64,000 nt of DNA from Haloplanus sp. XH21 (GCF_023276355.1 NZ_JALLPL010000001.1:930001-994000), one strand, 5' to 3'. Shown: positions 17,443 to 27,493, counted from the stretch's first letter. Notes: generated from the letters alone by a model not told the origin. Numbers and translations: made by a program.

Positions 17443-20433
17443 CTACGCCGCTGCACCACCATAGAACGCTTCGGCCTGAGCTACGATTGGATCAACCAAA
17501 TCTTCGTGCTGGTAGAGATTCAAGCCATTATCTCTCAAAACTGCCTTCACTTCGGTCTTAATTTCGGCACGAATCTTCTCACGGTTCGTCCAATCAACTT
17601 CGATACTATCCTTCAGATTCTGCTTTAGCTCCCGAGCGATATCTTTCAGCGTCTCTTCGTCGATATCCGTATCAGTATTCGCTGAAATCGCATCATAGAA
17701 GGCTAGCTCTTCATCACTCAAGTCCAACTGCTCTTGTCGGTCGTCCGTCTCCTGAATCTCCTCTGCATAACCCTTGAGCTCCTTGATGACCTCCTGAGTA
17801 GAAAGAAAGTCATTATTGTACTCCTCAATAGTCTCTTCCAACTCCTCTTCGAATGACTCGTACTTCGCTAAGTTACCCTTCTTCCGAGTTGATATCTCGT
17901 TACGGATCAACTGCTCCAGCATCTTCACCTGAAGATTCTCGAACTCCACCTCCTCAACGTCCGACATGAACTTCTCACCGAGAATCGGCTTCTCTTCTTC
18001 CCAAGTATCGAACCCCGAAAGCTCCACCAAGTCCTCTATTCCAACGCCTTCTGCAACGAGTTCTTTCATCGCAGAATCAAGCTCTTCGACATCTTCATCG
18101 CCTCCAGGATTTTCCATGCTCCTGATGCTGTCAAGAACACCCTCGAAGAACACCATATCCTGCCGTATCTCATTAGAGGCCGGATGAGGGGAAACCAGCG
18201 AAAAAGCCTTCCTCAACTCCTTCATCGCCTCCTTGAACTTCTGCTCTCGCTCCTCCGTAACCAACACATCGTTCTGCGCCTTGTGGACCAGGCGTTGCTG
18301 CTCCAGATTGTCGAGATGCGGCCAATCACTGTAATCGACGTGATCGAAGAAACTAGCGACCTTCTCGTGCTTCTGATGCATTACCTCAACCGCTTCCTCC
18401 AAGTCGAGCATCGCGGTTTCCTGAATCTCAGTCGTGTACTTATCCAAGGCCTGCTTGAGATTCTCCGCGATACCCATATAGTCGACAATCAGGCCGCCCG
18501 GCTTGTCTTTGTAGACCCGGTTAACTCGGCCGATAGCCTGTAGCAGATTGTGGTTTTTCATCGGCTTATCGATATACATCGTGTGAAGACACGGGACGTC
18601 GAAGCCGGTCAGCCACTTATCACAGACAACTGCCAGTTTGAGCGGATCGTCATCGTCCTTGAAACGACGCTTCAGCTCTTCGTTATCCTCCGGATCATCA
18701 AGGAAGTCCTCTGCACCAGAAATAACGACCTCAACTTCCGGAGCCTCAGGGATCTCCTCAATAGCCTCCTTGTAGTTGATAGCAGCTTGCCGGCTTATCG
18801 CGACGACCATCCCCTTTCCTTCGAGCTCCCGGTCGTTAAAGTGGTCAACAATATCCTCCGCAATCTGCCGTGTTCGCTCATCGCTATTCTCAATTATACG
18901 GCGGAGACTAGTCCACCGCTTAGTCATCTCTTCCCGCAAATCATCCGACTTCGACTCCATCAACTCCTCAAAATGCCTTCCTATCTCCGGATCATTAATC
19001 TGAAGCTTCGCCAAACGACTCTCATAGTAGATCGGGACAGTGGAACCGTCTTTCTGAGACTGGTCAATAGTATACTGGCTGATGTAGCCACCGAATGTGT
19101 TGGTCGTCGACCGATCTTCTTTCTCAATAGGCGTAGCAGTAAAGCCCAGATATGATGCATTCGGAAGAGCTCTCCTCACGTTCGCAGCTAACTCTTTGTA
19201 CTGGGTACGGTGAGCTTCATCCGCGACCACAATCATGTTCTCGCGGTCATTCACCTCCGGATAGACCGCTTCCTCATCCGTCGTCTGGAACTTCTGAACC
19301 GTAGCAAAGACTATGCCTCCGGACTCCCGATCCAGCCGATCCCGGAGCTCAACTCTATTATCATCGTCTGCCCATTCCGCCGGCAAACCATGCTTCTTGA
19401 ACTCCTTGAACAATTGCTCGTCCAGATCATTACGATCGGTTAGGAAAACGAGAGTCGGATTACGGGCTTCTTCCAGCTGCCGAACCTTATTCGCATAGAA
19501 AACCATAGAAAGCGACTTGCCCGAACCCTGCGTGTGCCAGACCACCCCGATCCGATTATCATCGGGATTCGGGACAGTTTCCTTACTACTCTCAACAGCT
19601 TTGTTGACAGCGTAGAACTGGTGGTACGCTGCCAACTTCTTACTCAACTCCCCACCTTCATCAGAATACAAAACGAAGTTCTTGATTAAATCTAGAACCC
19701 GTACGGGGTCAAAGGCACCACGTATCAGAACCTCTGACGGCGAATACTCATCTGTCGCATCCTTCTCCTCATCGATATACCTCCAAGGAGAGAACCATTC
19801 CCAGCCAGCACTGAGACAACCCAGTCTGGCGTTGCTCAGGTCCATCACACCGATCAACTCGTTGTAATGGAACAAGTCGGGAATATCGTTGACGTACCGA
19901 TCCGTGACCTGCTTATACGCCTTCCCGATGGAGGCGTTCGGATCAGTCGGATTCTTCATCTCCAAAACACCTATCGGCAGACCGTTAACAAAAACGACTA
20001 TATCTGGCCGTCTCTCCGGGTTATCTCCAAACTGGATCGTGACCTGATTCGACACCAAGAAATCGTTATTCTCCGGATTCTCAAAGTCGATGACGTCTAC
20101 AAAATCCCCAACGGGCTCTCCATTAACTTCATACTCTACTTGAATACCGTCGGTCAGATTATCGTGGAAATTCTTGTTATTCTTTAACAGGCGGGTGGAG
20201 TTATAACCGAGGAGCTGGGAAATCGCATCCTCAATAGCCTCATCCGGCAGAGACGGATTGAAATCCCGCAACTTATCCTCCAACCGGCCTCGAAGCACAA
20301 CATCAGAAAGCGACTCACGCTCAGGATCATCCCCATTCGGCCCAAGCTCAGACCCAGGCTTATACTCATACCCGATATCCTGGAAAACCTGCAAAGCCGG
20401 CTTCTCCGACAACTCCATCTCATTCAAAGACAT
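17443..20433 (-). CDS. hsdR: Type I restriction enzyme, HsdR subunit
   Basis: At 996 residues this is a full-length type I restriction subunit. The N-terminal nuclease domain shows the Asp...Glu-x-Lys core in [21 protein letters not shown]. The SF2 motor shows Walker A HTQGSGKS (about residue 308), DEAHR, and helicase motifs further on including QAIGRVNR. With HsdM and HsdS it forms the complex that translocates and cleaves unmethylated DNA. It follows HsdS by 6 bp, giving the gene order M-S-R. The reading frame is uninterrupted. Confidence 0.95.
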   Translation of the reverse strand: MSLNEMELSEKPALQVFQDIGYEYKPGSELGPNGDDPERESLSDVVLRGRLEDKLRDFNPSLPDEAIEDAISQLLGYNSTRLLKNNKNFHDNLTDGIQVEYEVNGEPVGDFVDVIDFENPENNDFLVSNQVTIQFGDNPERRPDIVVFVNGLPIGVLEMKNPTDPNASIGKAYKQVTDRYVNDIPDLFHYNELIGVMDLSNARLGCLSAGWEWFSPWRYIDEEKDATDEYSPSEVLIRGAFDPVRVLDLIKNFVLYSDEGGELSKKLAAYHQFYAVNKAVESSKETVPNPDDNRIGVVWHTQGSGKSLSMVFYANKVRQLEEARNPTLVFLTDRNDLDEQLFKEFKKHGLPAEWADDDNRVELRDRLDRESGGIVFATVQKFQTTDEEAVYPEVNDRENMIVVADEAHRTQYKELAANVRRALPNASYLGFTATPIEKEDRSTTNTFGGYISQYTIDQSQKDGSTVPIYYESRLAKLQINDPEIGRHFEELMESKSDDLREEMTKRWTSLRRIIENSDERTRQIAEDIVDHFNDRELEGKGMVVAISRQAAINYKEAIEEIPEAPEVEVVISGAEDFLDDPEDNEELKRRFKDDDDPLKLAVVCDKWLTGFDVPCLHTMYIDKPMKNHNLLQAIGRVNRVYKDKPGGLIVDYMGIAENLKQALDKYTTEIQETAMLDLEEAVEVMHQKHEKVASFFDHVDYSDWPHLDNLEQQRLVHKAQNDVLVTEEREQKFKEAMKELRKAFSLVSPHPASNEIRQDMVFFEGVLDSIRSMENPGGDEDVEELDSAMKELVAEGVGIEDLVELSGFDTWEEEKPILGEKFMSDVEEVEFENLQVKMLEQLIRNEISTRKKGNLAKYESFEEELEETIEEYNNDFLSTQEVIKELKGYAEEIQETDDRQEQLDLSDEELAFYDAISANTDTDIDEETLKDIARELKQNLKDSIEVDWTNREKIRAEIKTEVKAVLRDNGLNLYQHEDLVDPIVAQAEAFYGGAAA

Positions 20434-20439
20434 AACCCA

Positions 20440-21726
20440 TCAAACCTCACTACCAACCTCTAAATCATCAAGACTAATGTCATTAACCCTGACCTCCCCC
20501 GACACCAATTTTGGGAGAAGTGTATCACGAAGACTCTCCAAATTTCTATTCTCTATCTGGTTTTCTCTAATCTGTTCTATCGTTGCTGTAACTTGATCGT
20601 GGAATTTCGCCCGATCTTCTTCAGGAGGAAGAACCACGTCTTGCTCGTTCAAGGTTCTCTTAGTAATCGTGTCAAATACGGTTCCATGAGTTCTACTCAT
20701 TAGATTGTTTAGTATCGCATCCATCAGGAAGTAGACGAAATACCTGTCCTCTTCTCGTTCTGAAACAAGACTGTAGCAGGATTGGTTGATCGCCATATCG
20801 AAAGCAGGCATCGCTAACTCGCCTACTGTTCCTCTTGCTGTAATGATCGTCGAATTTTTTGGGGCTATCTCCGTGGAGCTCTCTTCCAACCCTTTCTCCG
20901 TTATATTCTTTTCAGTTTCAGAGATGAATGCCTCTTGTTCATTCGAAACGTCCTTAGCTTTTGCCCATACAATATCGCCGCCCCAATAAGAGTCTTCACT
21001 AGAATCTGGCGTTCCACCCAGTACTACGTCAGTAATATCCGTTAATCCTGCCACCTCAAACTCATCAGGGATTTGACCACGTTCTGAATCCTTAAATGAA
21101 TCATAGGGTTCGAAATCTACAAACCGGTACTCAAATAGAGATCGTGCTACTTCCTCAAGAAGTGAATTTATTTTCTGGTTCGTCTTGATTTTCTCGTCAA
21201 AGTAGCTCAAAATAGTCCCAATCTTTTTCTGATCCTCAAGCCTCGGCAGGTCTCGGAGTTCAAAAGATCTCAGATCACTCAGATTTAGATGATCTACAGT
21301 GGATCCCGTACTCAAAGCTTCAAATCTATTTTGGACCTCATCAGTAAGTAGAAGATATCTAAGGAACTGATTATCTAAGATTTCGGGATTTGGCCTTATT
21401 AAAACAGTACGTTGACCCAAGCAAATCTGTTTTCCTTCCGGAACAATACCGACTCTACCGACTGGGGCTTCTCTGGTAAGAACTATGTCACCTGGTTCAG
21501 GATTTAACCGTCTTGTCCACTCCTCATAGGATTCTTCACCCACATAAGAGACATCCTCAAAGTGGATCCGACCATTTTCTATATCTGACGTTTTCACATA
21601 TGGATATCCTTCTTCTATCTCTGGTGCAGATTTGTGCTCTGAATCGACGATATGGGTAGTTGCATCCCGCAATTCTAGGGAACGGGCCTCCCCCGAAGTG
21701 TCAAACGTCTGCTGTTCTGAAGTCAA
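20440..21726 (-). CDS. hsdS: Type I restriction enzyme, HsdS specificity subunit
   Basis: This 428-residue protein has two target-recognition domains, each followed by a conserved helical spacer (DLPRLEDQKKIGTILSYFDEKI at about 155, and the equivalent near the C-terminus, LPPEEDRAKFHDQVTATI). LTREAPVGRVGIVPEG is the usual motif after the first domain. The start is a TTG at 21726-21724 overlapping the hsdM stop and preceded by GGAGGT. It determines the recognition sequence, which I cannot read from the protein. Confidence 0.93.
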   Translation of the reverse strand: MTSEQQTFDTSGEARSLELRDATTHIVDSEHKSAPEIEEGYPYVKTSDIENGRIHFEDVSYVGEESYEEWTRRLNPEPGDIVLTREAPVGRVGIVPEGKQICLGQRTVLIRPNPEILDNQFLRYLLLTDEVQNRFEALSTGSTVDHLNLSDLRSFELRDLPRLEDQKKIGTILSYFDEKIKTNQKINSLLEEVARSLFEYRFVDFEPYDSFKDSERGQIPDEFEVAGLTDITDVVLGGTPDSSEDSYWGGDIVWAKAKDVSNEQEAFISETEKNITEKGLEESSTEIAPKNSTIITARGTVGELAMPAFDMAINQSCYSLVSEREEDRYFVYFLMDAILNNLMSRTHGTVFDTITKRTLNEQDVVLPPEEDRAKFHDQVTATIEQIRENQIENRNLESLRDTLLPKLVSGEVRVNDISLDDLEVGSEV

Positions 21727-23303
21727 AATCCTACCTCCTGAAGGCTCTTCTCAATTTTCTTCTGTAACTCGTTTGATTTTTGGAAGTTCTCTCGGAGGTC
21801 GGATGATAGCCTCTCCATTTTCCTCTCGAAGGGTTCGTCGTTATCGTCATCTTCTCTAACCCCAACATATCTTCCGGGAGTGACGATATACTTGTTGTCT
21901 GAAATTTCATTAATATCCGACACCTTACAGAAGCCCTTCTGATCTTCGTAGCTTTCGACCCCTTCTTCTCCTCGATAGGATCTGACCGTGTTTGCAATTT
22001 TCTCTATCTGGCTCTCCCCTAACTCATTTTGTGTTTGATTAACGCTTTCATAGAGGTCTGTCGCATCAATAAAGAGGGTCTCTCCGCTTCTGTCCCGATA
22101 TTGATCGTCCTCTTTTCCTTTGCTTAGAATGAAGATGCATGCTGGGATACTAGTCGTATAGAACAACTCTTTCGGCAAAGCGATTACAGTGTCCAGCAGA
22201 TCGTCTTCGACTATCCCTTTTCGAATCTCTCCTTCATTGTTCTGGGCAGACATGGCGCCGTTTGCCATGACTGTTGCTGCCATCCCTGTATCATTGAGAT
22301 GGTGAATCATATGCTGAATGAAGGCATAATTAGCATTATTGGTGGGAGGAATTCCGTATTTGAATCGGGGATCGTCGTCCGCTATCTGATCTTTCCCCCA
22401 TTCGCTCATATTAAACGGTGGATTCGTCAGGATGTAGTCTGCTTCGAGGCCTTTGTGTTGGTCGTTGAGGATGCTGTCCCCTTGTTTGATGTTTCCGTCC
22501 AGACCTCGAAGGTAGAGGTTCATTTTGGAGATCTGGAGTGTGCTTTCCTTGATCTCCTGGCCATAGATGGAGATCTTGTCCGTGTCTCCGCCGTGGCTTT
22601 TTATGAATTTCTGGCTTTGGACGAACATACCGCCTGAACCGCTGAAGGGGTCAAAGATTCGGCCTTCGTATGGCTCGAGGATTTCAACCATGAGTTCGAC
22701 GACGCTCTTTGGTGTGTAGAATTCGCCTCCTTTCTGGCCGCCCTCCATTGCGAACTGCTTGATGAAGTATTCGTAGATGCGGCCAAAGATGTCCTCATCT
22801 TGATCTCCGTTACTTGCCTCCATATCGAGGTCTGCAAAGAGATTGATCAGGCCTTCTAACGCATCTGAGGAGTTATCGGAGAGCGAAGACCGGGAGTACC
22901 CCTTAGGTAAAATACCTTTGAGTCGAGGATTTTCGTCTTCGATTGCTCGCATCGCATCATCGATCTTTTTCCCGATTTGTGGGTCAGTTGCGTTGTCGAC
23001 GAAGTACTGCCAACGTGCCTTTTCGGGGAGGTAGAAGACGTTTTCTCGTTTGTATTCATCTTTGTCAGTCAGAATGTACTGTCGTTCCTGCTCGTCCTCA
23101 GTATAGTAGCGCGAATCAGAATCGCGGGTTTTCTCCTCAAGTTCCTGTCGACGCGCCTCGAAAGAGTCAGACATACTCTTGAGGAACAGAAGCCCGAGAG
23201 CGAAATCCTTGTATTCCGATGGATCAACAGGCCCTCGTAGTTTCTCTGCAGTTTCCCAGAGCTTCTTTTCAAGCTCGCCGTTAGAATTCCCCGCAATAGC
23301 CAT
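21723..23303 (-). CDS. hsdM: Type I DNA methyltransferase, HsdM subunit
   Basis: The 526-residue protein has the HsdM N-terminal helical domain, the AdoMet-binding motif I as DPFSGSGGMF and catalytic motif IV as NPPFN, the N6-adenine type. It heads the hsdMSR operon. A TATA-like CCTTAACAG about 27 bp before the ATG points to a leaderless transcript. All parts look intact, so the host genome should carry this methylation. Confidence 0.95.
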   Translation of the reverse strand: MAIAGNSNGELEKKLWETAEKLRGPVDPSEYKDFALGLLFLKSMSDSFEARRQELEEKTRDSDSRYYTEDEQERQYILTDKDEYKRENVFYLPEKARWQYFVDNATDPQIGKKIDDAMRAIEDENPRLKGILPKGYSRSSLSDNSSDALEGLINLFADLDMEASNGDQDEDIFGRIYEYFIKQFAMEGGQKGGEFYTPKSVVELMVEILEPYEGRIFDPFSGSGGMFVQSQKFIKSHGGDTDKISIYGQEIKESTLQISKMNLYLRGLDGNIKQGDSILNDQHKGLEADYILTNPPFNMSEWGKDQIADDDPRFKYGIPPTNNANYAFIQHMIHHLNDTGMAATVMANGAMSAQNNEGEIRKGIVEDDLLDTVIALPKELFYTTSIPACIFILSKGKEDDQYRDRSGETLFIDATDLYESVNQTQNELGESQIEKIANTVRSYRGEEGVESYEDQKGFCKVSDINEISDNKYIVTPGRYVGVREDDDNDEPFERKMERLSSDLRENFQKSNELQKKIEKSLQEVGF

Positions 23304-23324
23304 GGGTAGTAGTGCTAAGGATAC

Positions 23325-23335
23325 TCTGTTAAGGG
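23325..23335 (-). promoter_or_regulatory. TATA-like box of the hsdMSR operon
   Basis: Minus-strand CCCTTAACAGAG is centred about 27 bp upstream of the hsdM ATG, as expected for a leaderless haloarchaeal promoter. Confidence 0.45.
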
Positions 23336-23374
23336 TTGCGCTGAAACGATCACCTCGAAACCGCTATACGATAT

Positions 23375-23914
23375 TTAGGTTGAGAGGCTGGCCAGTTTTT
23401 GGCGCAGATGTGCGGCAGATTCCTGAGCTATTTCCTCGTGAATAGTGCCACTGATGATCGTCTTTCCACTTGCAAATATTAGATTTACTGTACCGGGCTC
23501 TGGCGGTCTATAGATGACTCCAGGAAACTGCTCCGGTTCGTACTCCACGTTTTCTAAGCCGAGATGAACAGCTAAAGTCTCTAGCTCAACCGTGGTCTCA
23601 AGGTCTTCAAGATAGACTGAATTCTTGTGATCAAAGGCAGTGTCGGGGATTTCCAAGCCAATTCCTCTGAGGGCGCTCAGAAGTTCTTTATTTGCGTCGA
23701 ATAGGTGTTGTCTACTCTCCGTCCCTCGGATCTGGTACGAACCAGTGCGATAGAGAGTAAACGCAGGGCCCCCTGATTCTAATCGAACGGTGGCCATCGA
23801 GTTGCTATGCTTGTTTGCCTCGATATCGAACTCCTCTTTGAGAGCCTGAATTACAGAATCCAACTCAAGTTCGCGTCTCAGATCACCGCTCCCCATCGTA
23901 CTCACAACGTGCAT
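23375..23914 (-). CDS. tbp: TATA-box-binding protein homologue
   Basis: This 179-residue protein has the two direct-repeat halves of TBP. The diagnostic segment YEPEQFPGVIYRPPEP followed by NLIFASGKTIISGT, in the second half, is the DNA-saddle signature. The first half is more divergent (ATVRLESGGPAFTLYRTG). Haloarchaea often have several TBPs, and plasmids carry extra ones. This copy, next to the R-M operon, may steer transcription of element genes. The first ATG (23914) is kept because the N-terminal MHVVST aligns with the usual start of the TBP fold; the ATG at 23896 is also possible. Confidence 0.9.
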   Translation of the reverse strand: MHVVSTMGSGDLRRELELDSVIQALKEEFDIEANKHSNSMATVRLESGGPAFTLYRTGSYQIRGTESRQHLFDANKELLSALRGIGLEIPDTAFDHKNSVYLEDLETTVELETLAVHLGLENVEYEPEQFPGVIYRPPEPGTVNLIFASGKTIISGTIHEEIAQESAAHLRQKLASLST

Positions 23915-23984
23915 AGCAAATTATTCTCTACATTAGATTTTGACCACCTCCCCCTTCAGTTCTTCCGAAGCTATCGACTCTGCA

Positions 23985-24695
23985 TCACCAGTTATGCCGG
24001 AGGGATTTCTGTTGGAGCCGTTCCCTGCAAATTTCTACGTACTCTTCGTCTATCTCGATACCTAGATAGTGGCGACCGAGTTGCTGGGCTGCTACACAAG
24101 TTGTCCCAGTTCCTGCGAACGGGTCAACGACGAAGTCGCCCTCCTTACTCCACCACTTGATCAGCTCCGCGATGAGTTCCTCCGGTTTCTGAGTCGGATG
24201 ATCTTCGCCTGTGCCTCTGCCGTTGACTGACGCCTTGATGACGTTGTGACGCTGCCCCAGATGTTCTTGGAAGTGATGTCCCTCCCCTTGATTTGCTGTT
24301 GCGATAATAAGCTCTTCAACTGCCTCCTGCCATTTCACGCCGAACATCTGCGGAGTTGGATTGGTCTTGTGCCAGTACGCCTTCTGTCGGAGCTCAAGCC
24401 CAGCATCCCGAACTGCCGAGATCACGTCCCCCATCTTCCGATTATCGTAGAATGCGATCACTACACCTGTCTCTTTCAATAGAGGCACAACCTCAGATAT
24501 CCAGTCCTGTGGCTGAATACTGCCGTCATCCCAATCCCCAGCTTCGTAGCCGACGTCGCTTCGGTCAGGAAATTCGATTTTGAAATCCGAGGAGAGATTG
24601 TACGGAGGATCAGTCAATACGAGATCCACCGACTTGTCAGGTATCTTCTCGATGCAGTCCCGGAAATCTCCCTGAAGTATGATATCCCTCTTAAC
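23985..24695 (-). CDS. DNA methyltransferase, beta-type (N4-cytosine/N6-adenine), with non-canonical GTT start
   Basis: Catalytic motif IV LTDPPYNL comes near the N-terminus and AdoMet motif I (DPFAGTGTTCVAAQQLG) near the C-terminus, the order of beta-class enzymes. A GTG at 24629 would start right at VDLVLTDPPY and remove the conserved lead-in. In-frame sequence further upstream reads KRDIILQGDFRDCIEKIPDKS, typical of the family, but offers no ATG, GTG or TTG before a stop. GTT at 24695-24693 stands six bases after GGTGA, exactly where a start should be. Either GTT is used or the start has mutated. No restriction partner is next to it. Confidence 0.72.
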   Translation of the reverse strand, partial: VKRDIILQGDFRDCIEKIPDKSVDLVLTDPPYNLSSDFKIEFPDRSDVGYEAGDWDDGSIQPQDWISEVVPLLKETGVVIAFYDNRKMGDVISAVRDAGLELRQKAYWHKTNPTPQMFGVKWQEAVEELIIATANQGEGHHFQEHLGQRHNVIKASVNGRGTGEDHPTQKPEELIAELIKWWSKEGDFVVDPFAGTGTTCVAAQQLGRHYLGIEIDEEYVEICRERLQQKSLRHNW

Positions 24696-24701
24696 GAACC
24701 A

Positions 24702-25142
24702 TCACCAGTCCGCTAACCCGCTCTGTTCTGTGAGGACTTCGGTAGCTTCCTCGACTTTTCTGTTCCCGGATTTTCTCAGTACTAACCCGATGTACTGCTC
24801 TTTTCCGTGTCTATCTGCCAGGTTTTCTAGGTAGTGTTCTGCTTCTTCGATGGAGCCGAAGAACGGATCGACCATTTCGTCGCCGGCGTCGGTGTGGTAG
24901 ACGATTCCCTCTTCGCCGCTCCAGTAGTACTGCGTCCTTGAACCGCCGTCCGGCAGAATCTCCTGCTCCCATTCTTCTTTGATCCGCTTGCTGATCTCCC
25001 GGTTGTAGTGTGCCTCGGGAAAGTACGCGAACGTCTCCCACTGTAGTTCGTCTTGGGCGTCGAGGAATAGCCAGTACGGTTTTCTCTGGAACCGGTGTCG
25101 CTCGTCGACGTACTCCTCCAAGATTTCATCGACTGCGTCTAT
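24702..25142 (-). CDS. Hypothetical protein with apparent ATA start
   Basis: The protein has about 146 residues, rich in Tyr, Trp and acidic residues (PYWLFLDAQDELQWETFAYF; EEGIVYHTDAGDEMVDPFFG). I do not recognise the family. A TTG at 25121 is the first standard start, but in-frame coding continues upstream as DAVDEI to an ATA at 25142-25140, placed six bases after GGTGA. The stop overlaps the Shine-Dalgarno of the methyltransferase gene, so the two are likely translated together. Confidence 0.62.
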   Translation of the reverse strand: MDAVDEILEEYVDERHRFQRKPYWLFLDAQDELQWETFAYFPEAHYNREISKRIKEEWEQEILPDGGSRTQYYWSGEEGIVYHTDAGDEMVDPFFGSIEEAEHYLENLADRHGKEQYIGLVLRKSGNRKVEEATEVLTEQSGLADW

Positions 25143-25450
25143 ACGTCATCACCTTCTTCCAGCATTGCTTCTAACTCGGTTTCGTAGACTGCGACGATAT
25201 CCTCAACTTCTCCGCCATCAGGGAACAGCGGTGCCTCGTCCTCCGGATCTAGGTCGGTTCGGTAAGCTCCTGCCTCCATTAGCTGATCTTGGGAGAAGTA
25301 GCCGTACTCCCATTCCCCGTACGTGTTTGGGGAGCGGACGCGGCCGAAGTAGACGCCGTCCTCTTCCTTGTCGTAGGCCTCCCACTCCCAGTCCGGGAGG
25401 AAAGCGGCCTCCCACTGGGCTATCGGTTCCTCTTCGTCGAAGTCAGTAAT
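25139..25450 (-). CDS. Hypothetical acidic protein with apparent ATT start
   Basis: There is an open minus-strand frame of 103 codons with no ATG, GTG or TTG near its start. It begins TDFDEEEPIAQWEAAFLPDW and ends LEAMLEEGDDV, with very acidic, Trp/Tyr-rich composition like its neighbours. ATT at 25450-25448 lies six bases after GGTGA. Alternatively an ATG at 25511, overlapping the stop of the preceding gene, gives 22 codons (MKQMLIPRDRNPERW...) in the adjacent frame and would need a +1 shift near 25445. Family unknown. The gene fills what would otherwise be a gap of about 360 bp. Confidence 0.6.
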   Translation of the reverse strand: MTDFDEEEPIAQWEAAFLPDWEWEAYDKEEDGVYFGRVRSPNTYGEWEYGYFSQDQLMEAGAYRTDLDPEDEAPLFPDGGEVEDIVAVYETELEAMLEEGDDV

Positions 25451-25507
25451 TGTACCTCACCGCTACCCATCGCTCCGGATTTCGATCTCGTGGAATCAGC
25501 ATCTGCT

Positions 25508-26497
25508 TCATGCCTCCACGTCGTGGAGTTCCCGGAGTTCTCGAAGGGTTTCAGTCTCGCCCTCCCACAGTGGCTCAGTATCTCCCCGCTCAACGAGGTC
25601 ACGGGTTCGTCTCTCAACTGCTTGCTGTCCCAGTCGTTCTGGTTCCGGAATCTCGTTCCTGCCCGTTTCGAGGAGCTGGGCCGCCTGTTCAAACCCGTCG
25701 GCTAACTCGTAGTCAGGAACATGGGTGTAGTGCGTGAGGGCGCGTGTGGCCGCGTTGTACGTCTCCCACAGCGTCGGAGCCTCCGGATCCTCAACCTCAT
25801 CGTACAACGCATTGAGTAGATCCGGGACAGGCTGTTCGAGATACTGGCCGATACCCGAATCCATCAGGACCAGCAGGGCCTCATCCTGATTCATCAACTC
25901 CCGATTCTGAGCCTCAGCCAGTCGGTGCTCAATCTCCACCGGACTCTCAATGACAGCGTCGACAGCGTTGTACGCTAGGCTGGGCTGGAACGGGTCGCTG
26001 TGGGTCTGGTCGAAGCTGAGGTCGGAGATGAAGGCCGTCATCCCGTTACTGCATACCTGGCGCTCTGCACCCACATCGTACTTCAAGCCGTGGAAGCCGG
26101 AGTGCCCGCTCTGCACCTGTAACCCGAGGTCGATAGGGTCGTCCTCGTTGGCGTAGACCGTGGCCCCGTAGAAGTTGATGGAAGCCGACATCTTGTGGGC
26201 TGTAGGCGAGATCGAGACCCTGCCTCTCGGCGTAATGTCTTCGTGGCGGTTGACGGCGTCACCGATAGTCTCCAGAATATCGCCGTACTGGATGATGTTA
26301 TAGAAGTCTTGAGAGGCGGAGACCACGCCGGTCGCTCTCCCATCATCCGTCCAGAGACTGTCGCGGTACGGCACCTCCTCCCACTCATCATCCACGGAGT
26401 GGTGGGCGTAGACGTCGTGACGGTCGACCTCAGGAAGCTGTTCAGCGGTTTCGTAAAGCTCGTCTAAATCGTCGAAAGCGTACTGTTCACCTTGAAT
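25508..26497 (-). CDS. DUF932-like protein with apparent ATT start
   Basis: The protein resembles the DUF932 (phage/plasmid-related) family of haloarchaea. It has an N-terminal AFDDLDELYETAEQLPEVDRH, followed by VPYRDSLWTDD and later a CSNGM segment with the conserved Cys. The first GTG (26395) would cut off this conserved N-terminus. In frame upstream there is no standard start before a stop at 26506-26504, but ATT at 26497-26495 is six bases after GGTGA. It heads a four-gene minus-strand cluster ending with the methyltransferase. Function of the family is unknown; it is common on plasmids. Confidence 0.68.
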   Translation of the reverse strand: MQGEQYAFDDLDELYETAEQLPEVDRHDVYAHHSVDDEWEEVPYRDSLWTDDGRATGVVSASQDFYNIIQYGDILETIGDAVNRHEDITPRGRVSISPTAHKMSASINFYGATVYANEDDPIDLGLQVQSGHSGFHGLKYDVGAERQVCSNGMTAFISDLSFDQTHSDPFQPSLAYNAVDAVIESPVEIEHRLAEAQNRELMNQDEALLVLMDSGIGQYLEQPVPDLLNALYDEVEDPEAPTLWETYNAATRALTHYTHVPDYELADGFEQAAQLLETGRNEIPEPERLGQQAVERRTRDLVERGDTEPLWEGETETLRELRELHDVEA

Positions 26498-26525
26498 AGA
26501 GTATCACCTTGTATAGAATGGAAAC

Positions 26526-26551
26526 GGTACGTACCCTTAGGTCAGAACCTA
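26526..26551. promoter_or_regulatory. Palindromes upstream of the DUF932 cluster
   Basis: A perfect 10-bp palindrome GGTACGTACC (26526-26535) is followed by TAGGT-CAGA-ACCTA (26538-26551, arms 26538-26542 and 26547-26551). They lie between the divergent DUF932-like gene and the winged-helix regulator gene, so they are candidate operators. The AGGT...ACCT half-sites recur in the operator at 27551-27569. Confidence 0.4.
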
Positions 26552-26656
26552 GACGCCGAGCTTCGTTTGAAGAGATAGGTTCAGCATCGAGAAGTTGCTA
26601 CAGCCGAAATTTTCTCCCTTCCAAACTTTTACTTGGGGAAATTACAACCAGCGTAT

Positions 26657-27493
26657 ATGTCAGAATCCCCGTTTGAAAATGACTATGAGTTGATGGAGTT
26701 CCTCTTTGGAACACCTAATCGTACATACGCCTTTCTCGAATTCTATCAAGGCGAGGAAGAGCAGGAGTATCTGCCGGATATCAAAATAAATCGTTCAACT
26801 AAAAGTACTCAGCTTGGTAAGCTTGAAAAACGCGGCCTACTGAACAAAATCTCGCGAGGGAATTACGAACTCACACCCACGGGCGAGATCGCAATCGAGC
26901 ATATGCATAACTGGATGAAAGATGCACATATCATCAATAGGCTATTCCCTCTCACCCCATTCCTGAGGCAGATCAGTAACTTCGACGAGTTTCTTGATCA
27001 AAATGAACTGGAGTACCTAGCTAACGCCCGTATAGAAGTCCAGAGTGAGGACTCTGGGAGAAATCATGCTAAGCGTCTATATCACGAAATGATCGACGAA
27101 GCCAGCGAAATTAGGGAAGTCATCCATCGAACCTACGATCCTGAATACGTAAGAAAACAGCTGGTAAGCGGCGAACTGGATAGTATACACGTTGTATCCA
27201 GTATTGACATGGAAAAGGCCGTTAGAAATGACGAGGAAGCATTCAAGCGGTGGAAAGAGATGTACGCAAACGGTTCAACGCACATTACCGTCTCTGAGGA
27301 AATTCCAACCGACTATAGTATCACCATATTTGATGGTGAAATAGTGGGAATTTTGACAACTGATGTTGACCAAGGAGCACCCGACGTCTATCTAGTCAGT
27401 TCCAACGAAGATGTTGTGAACTGGGCCTCTAACCTAGTTGACCGATACACTGAGAAGGGAGAAGAGTCCGTCCCGGTCGAAAATGACCGATAG
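26657..27493 (+). CDS. Winged-helix transcriptional regulator, haloarchaeal type
   Basis: From the ATG at 26657 the protein has 278 residues; a TTG at 26633 is less likely. An N-terminal winged helix (about 10-85, LEKRGLLNKISRGNYELTPTGEIA) is followed by a helical middle and a C-terminal sensor-like domain (TDYSITIFDGEIVGILTTD) of the kind seen in many haloarchaeal regulators that use a PLD-like fold for ligand or partner sensing. It stands just upstream of the conjugation-like operon, whose promoter carries a palindrome, so it is the natural candidate regulator of that operon. Confidence 0.75.
   Translation: MSESPFENDYELMEFLFGTPNRTYAFLEFYQGEEEQEYLPDIKINRSTKSTQLGKLEKRGLLNKISRGNYELTPTGEIAIEHMHNWMKDAHIINRLFPLTPFLRQISNFDEFLDQNELEYLANARIEVQSEDSGRNHAKRLYHEMIDEASEIREVIHRTYDPEYVRKQLVSGELDSIHVVSSIDMEKAVRNDEEAFKRWKEMYANGSTHITVSEEIPTDYSITIFDGEIVGILTTDVDQGAPDVYLVSSNEDVVNWASNLVDRYTEKGEESVPVENDR

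Noticed and set aside
23985-26497. General assembly error as the sole explanation for missing starts
   Set aside because: Not excluded, but the four cases share exact GGTGA-N6 spacing and are substitutions at the third base of a start codon, while about 60 other genes in the window have normal frames.
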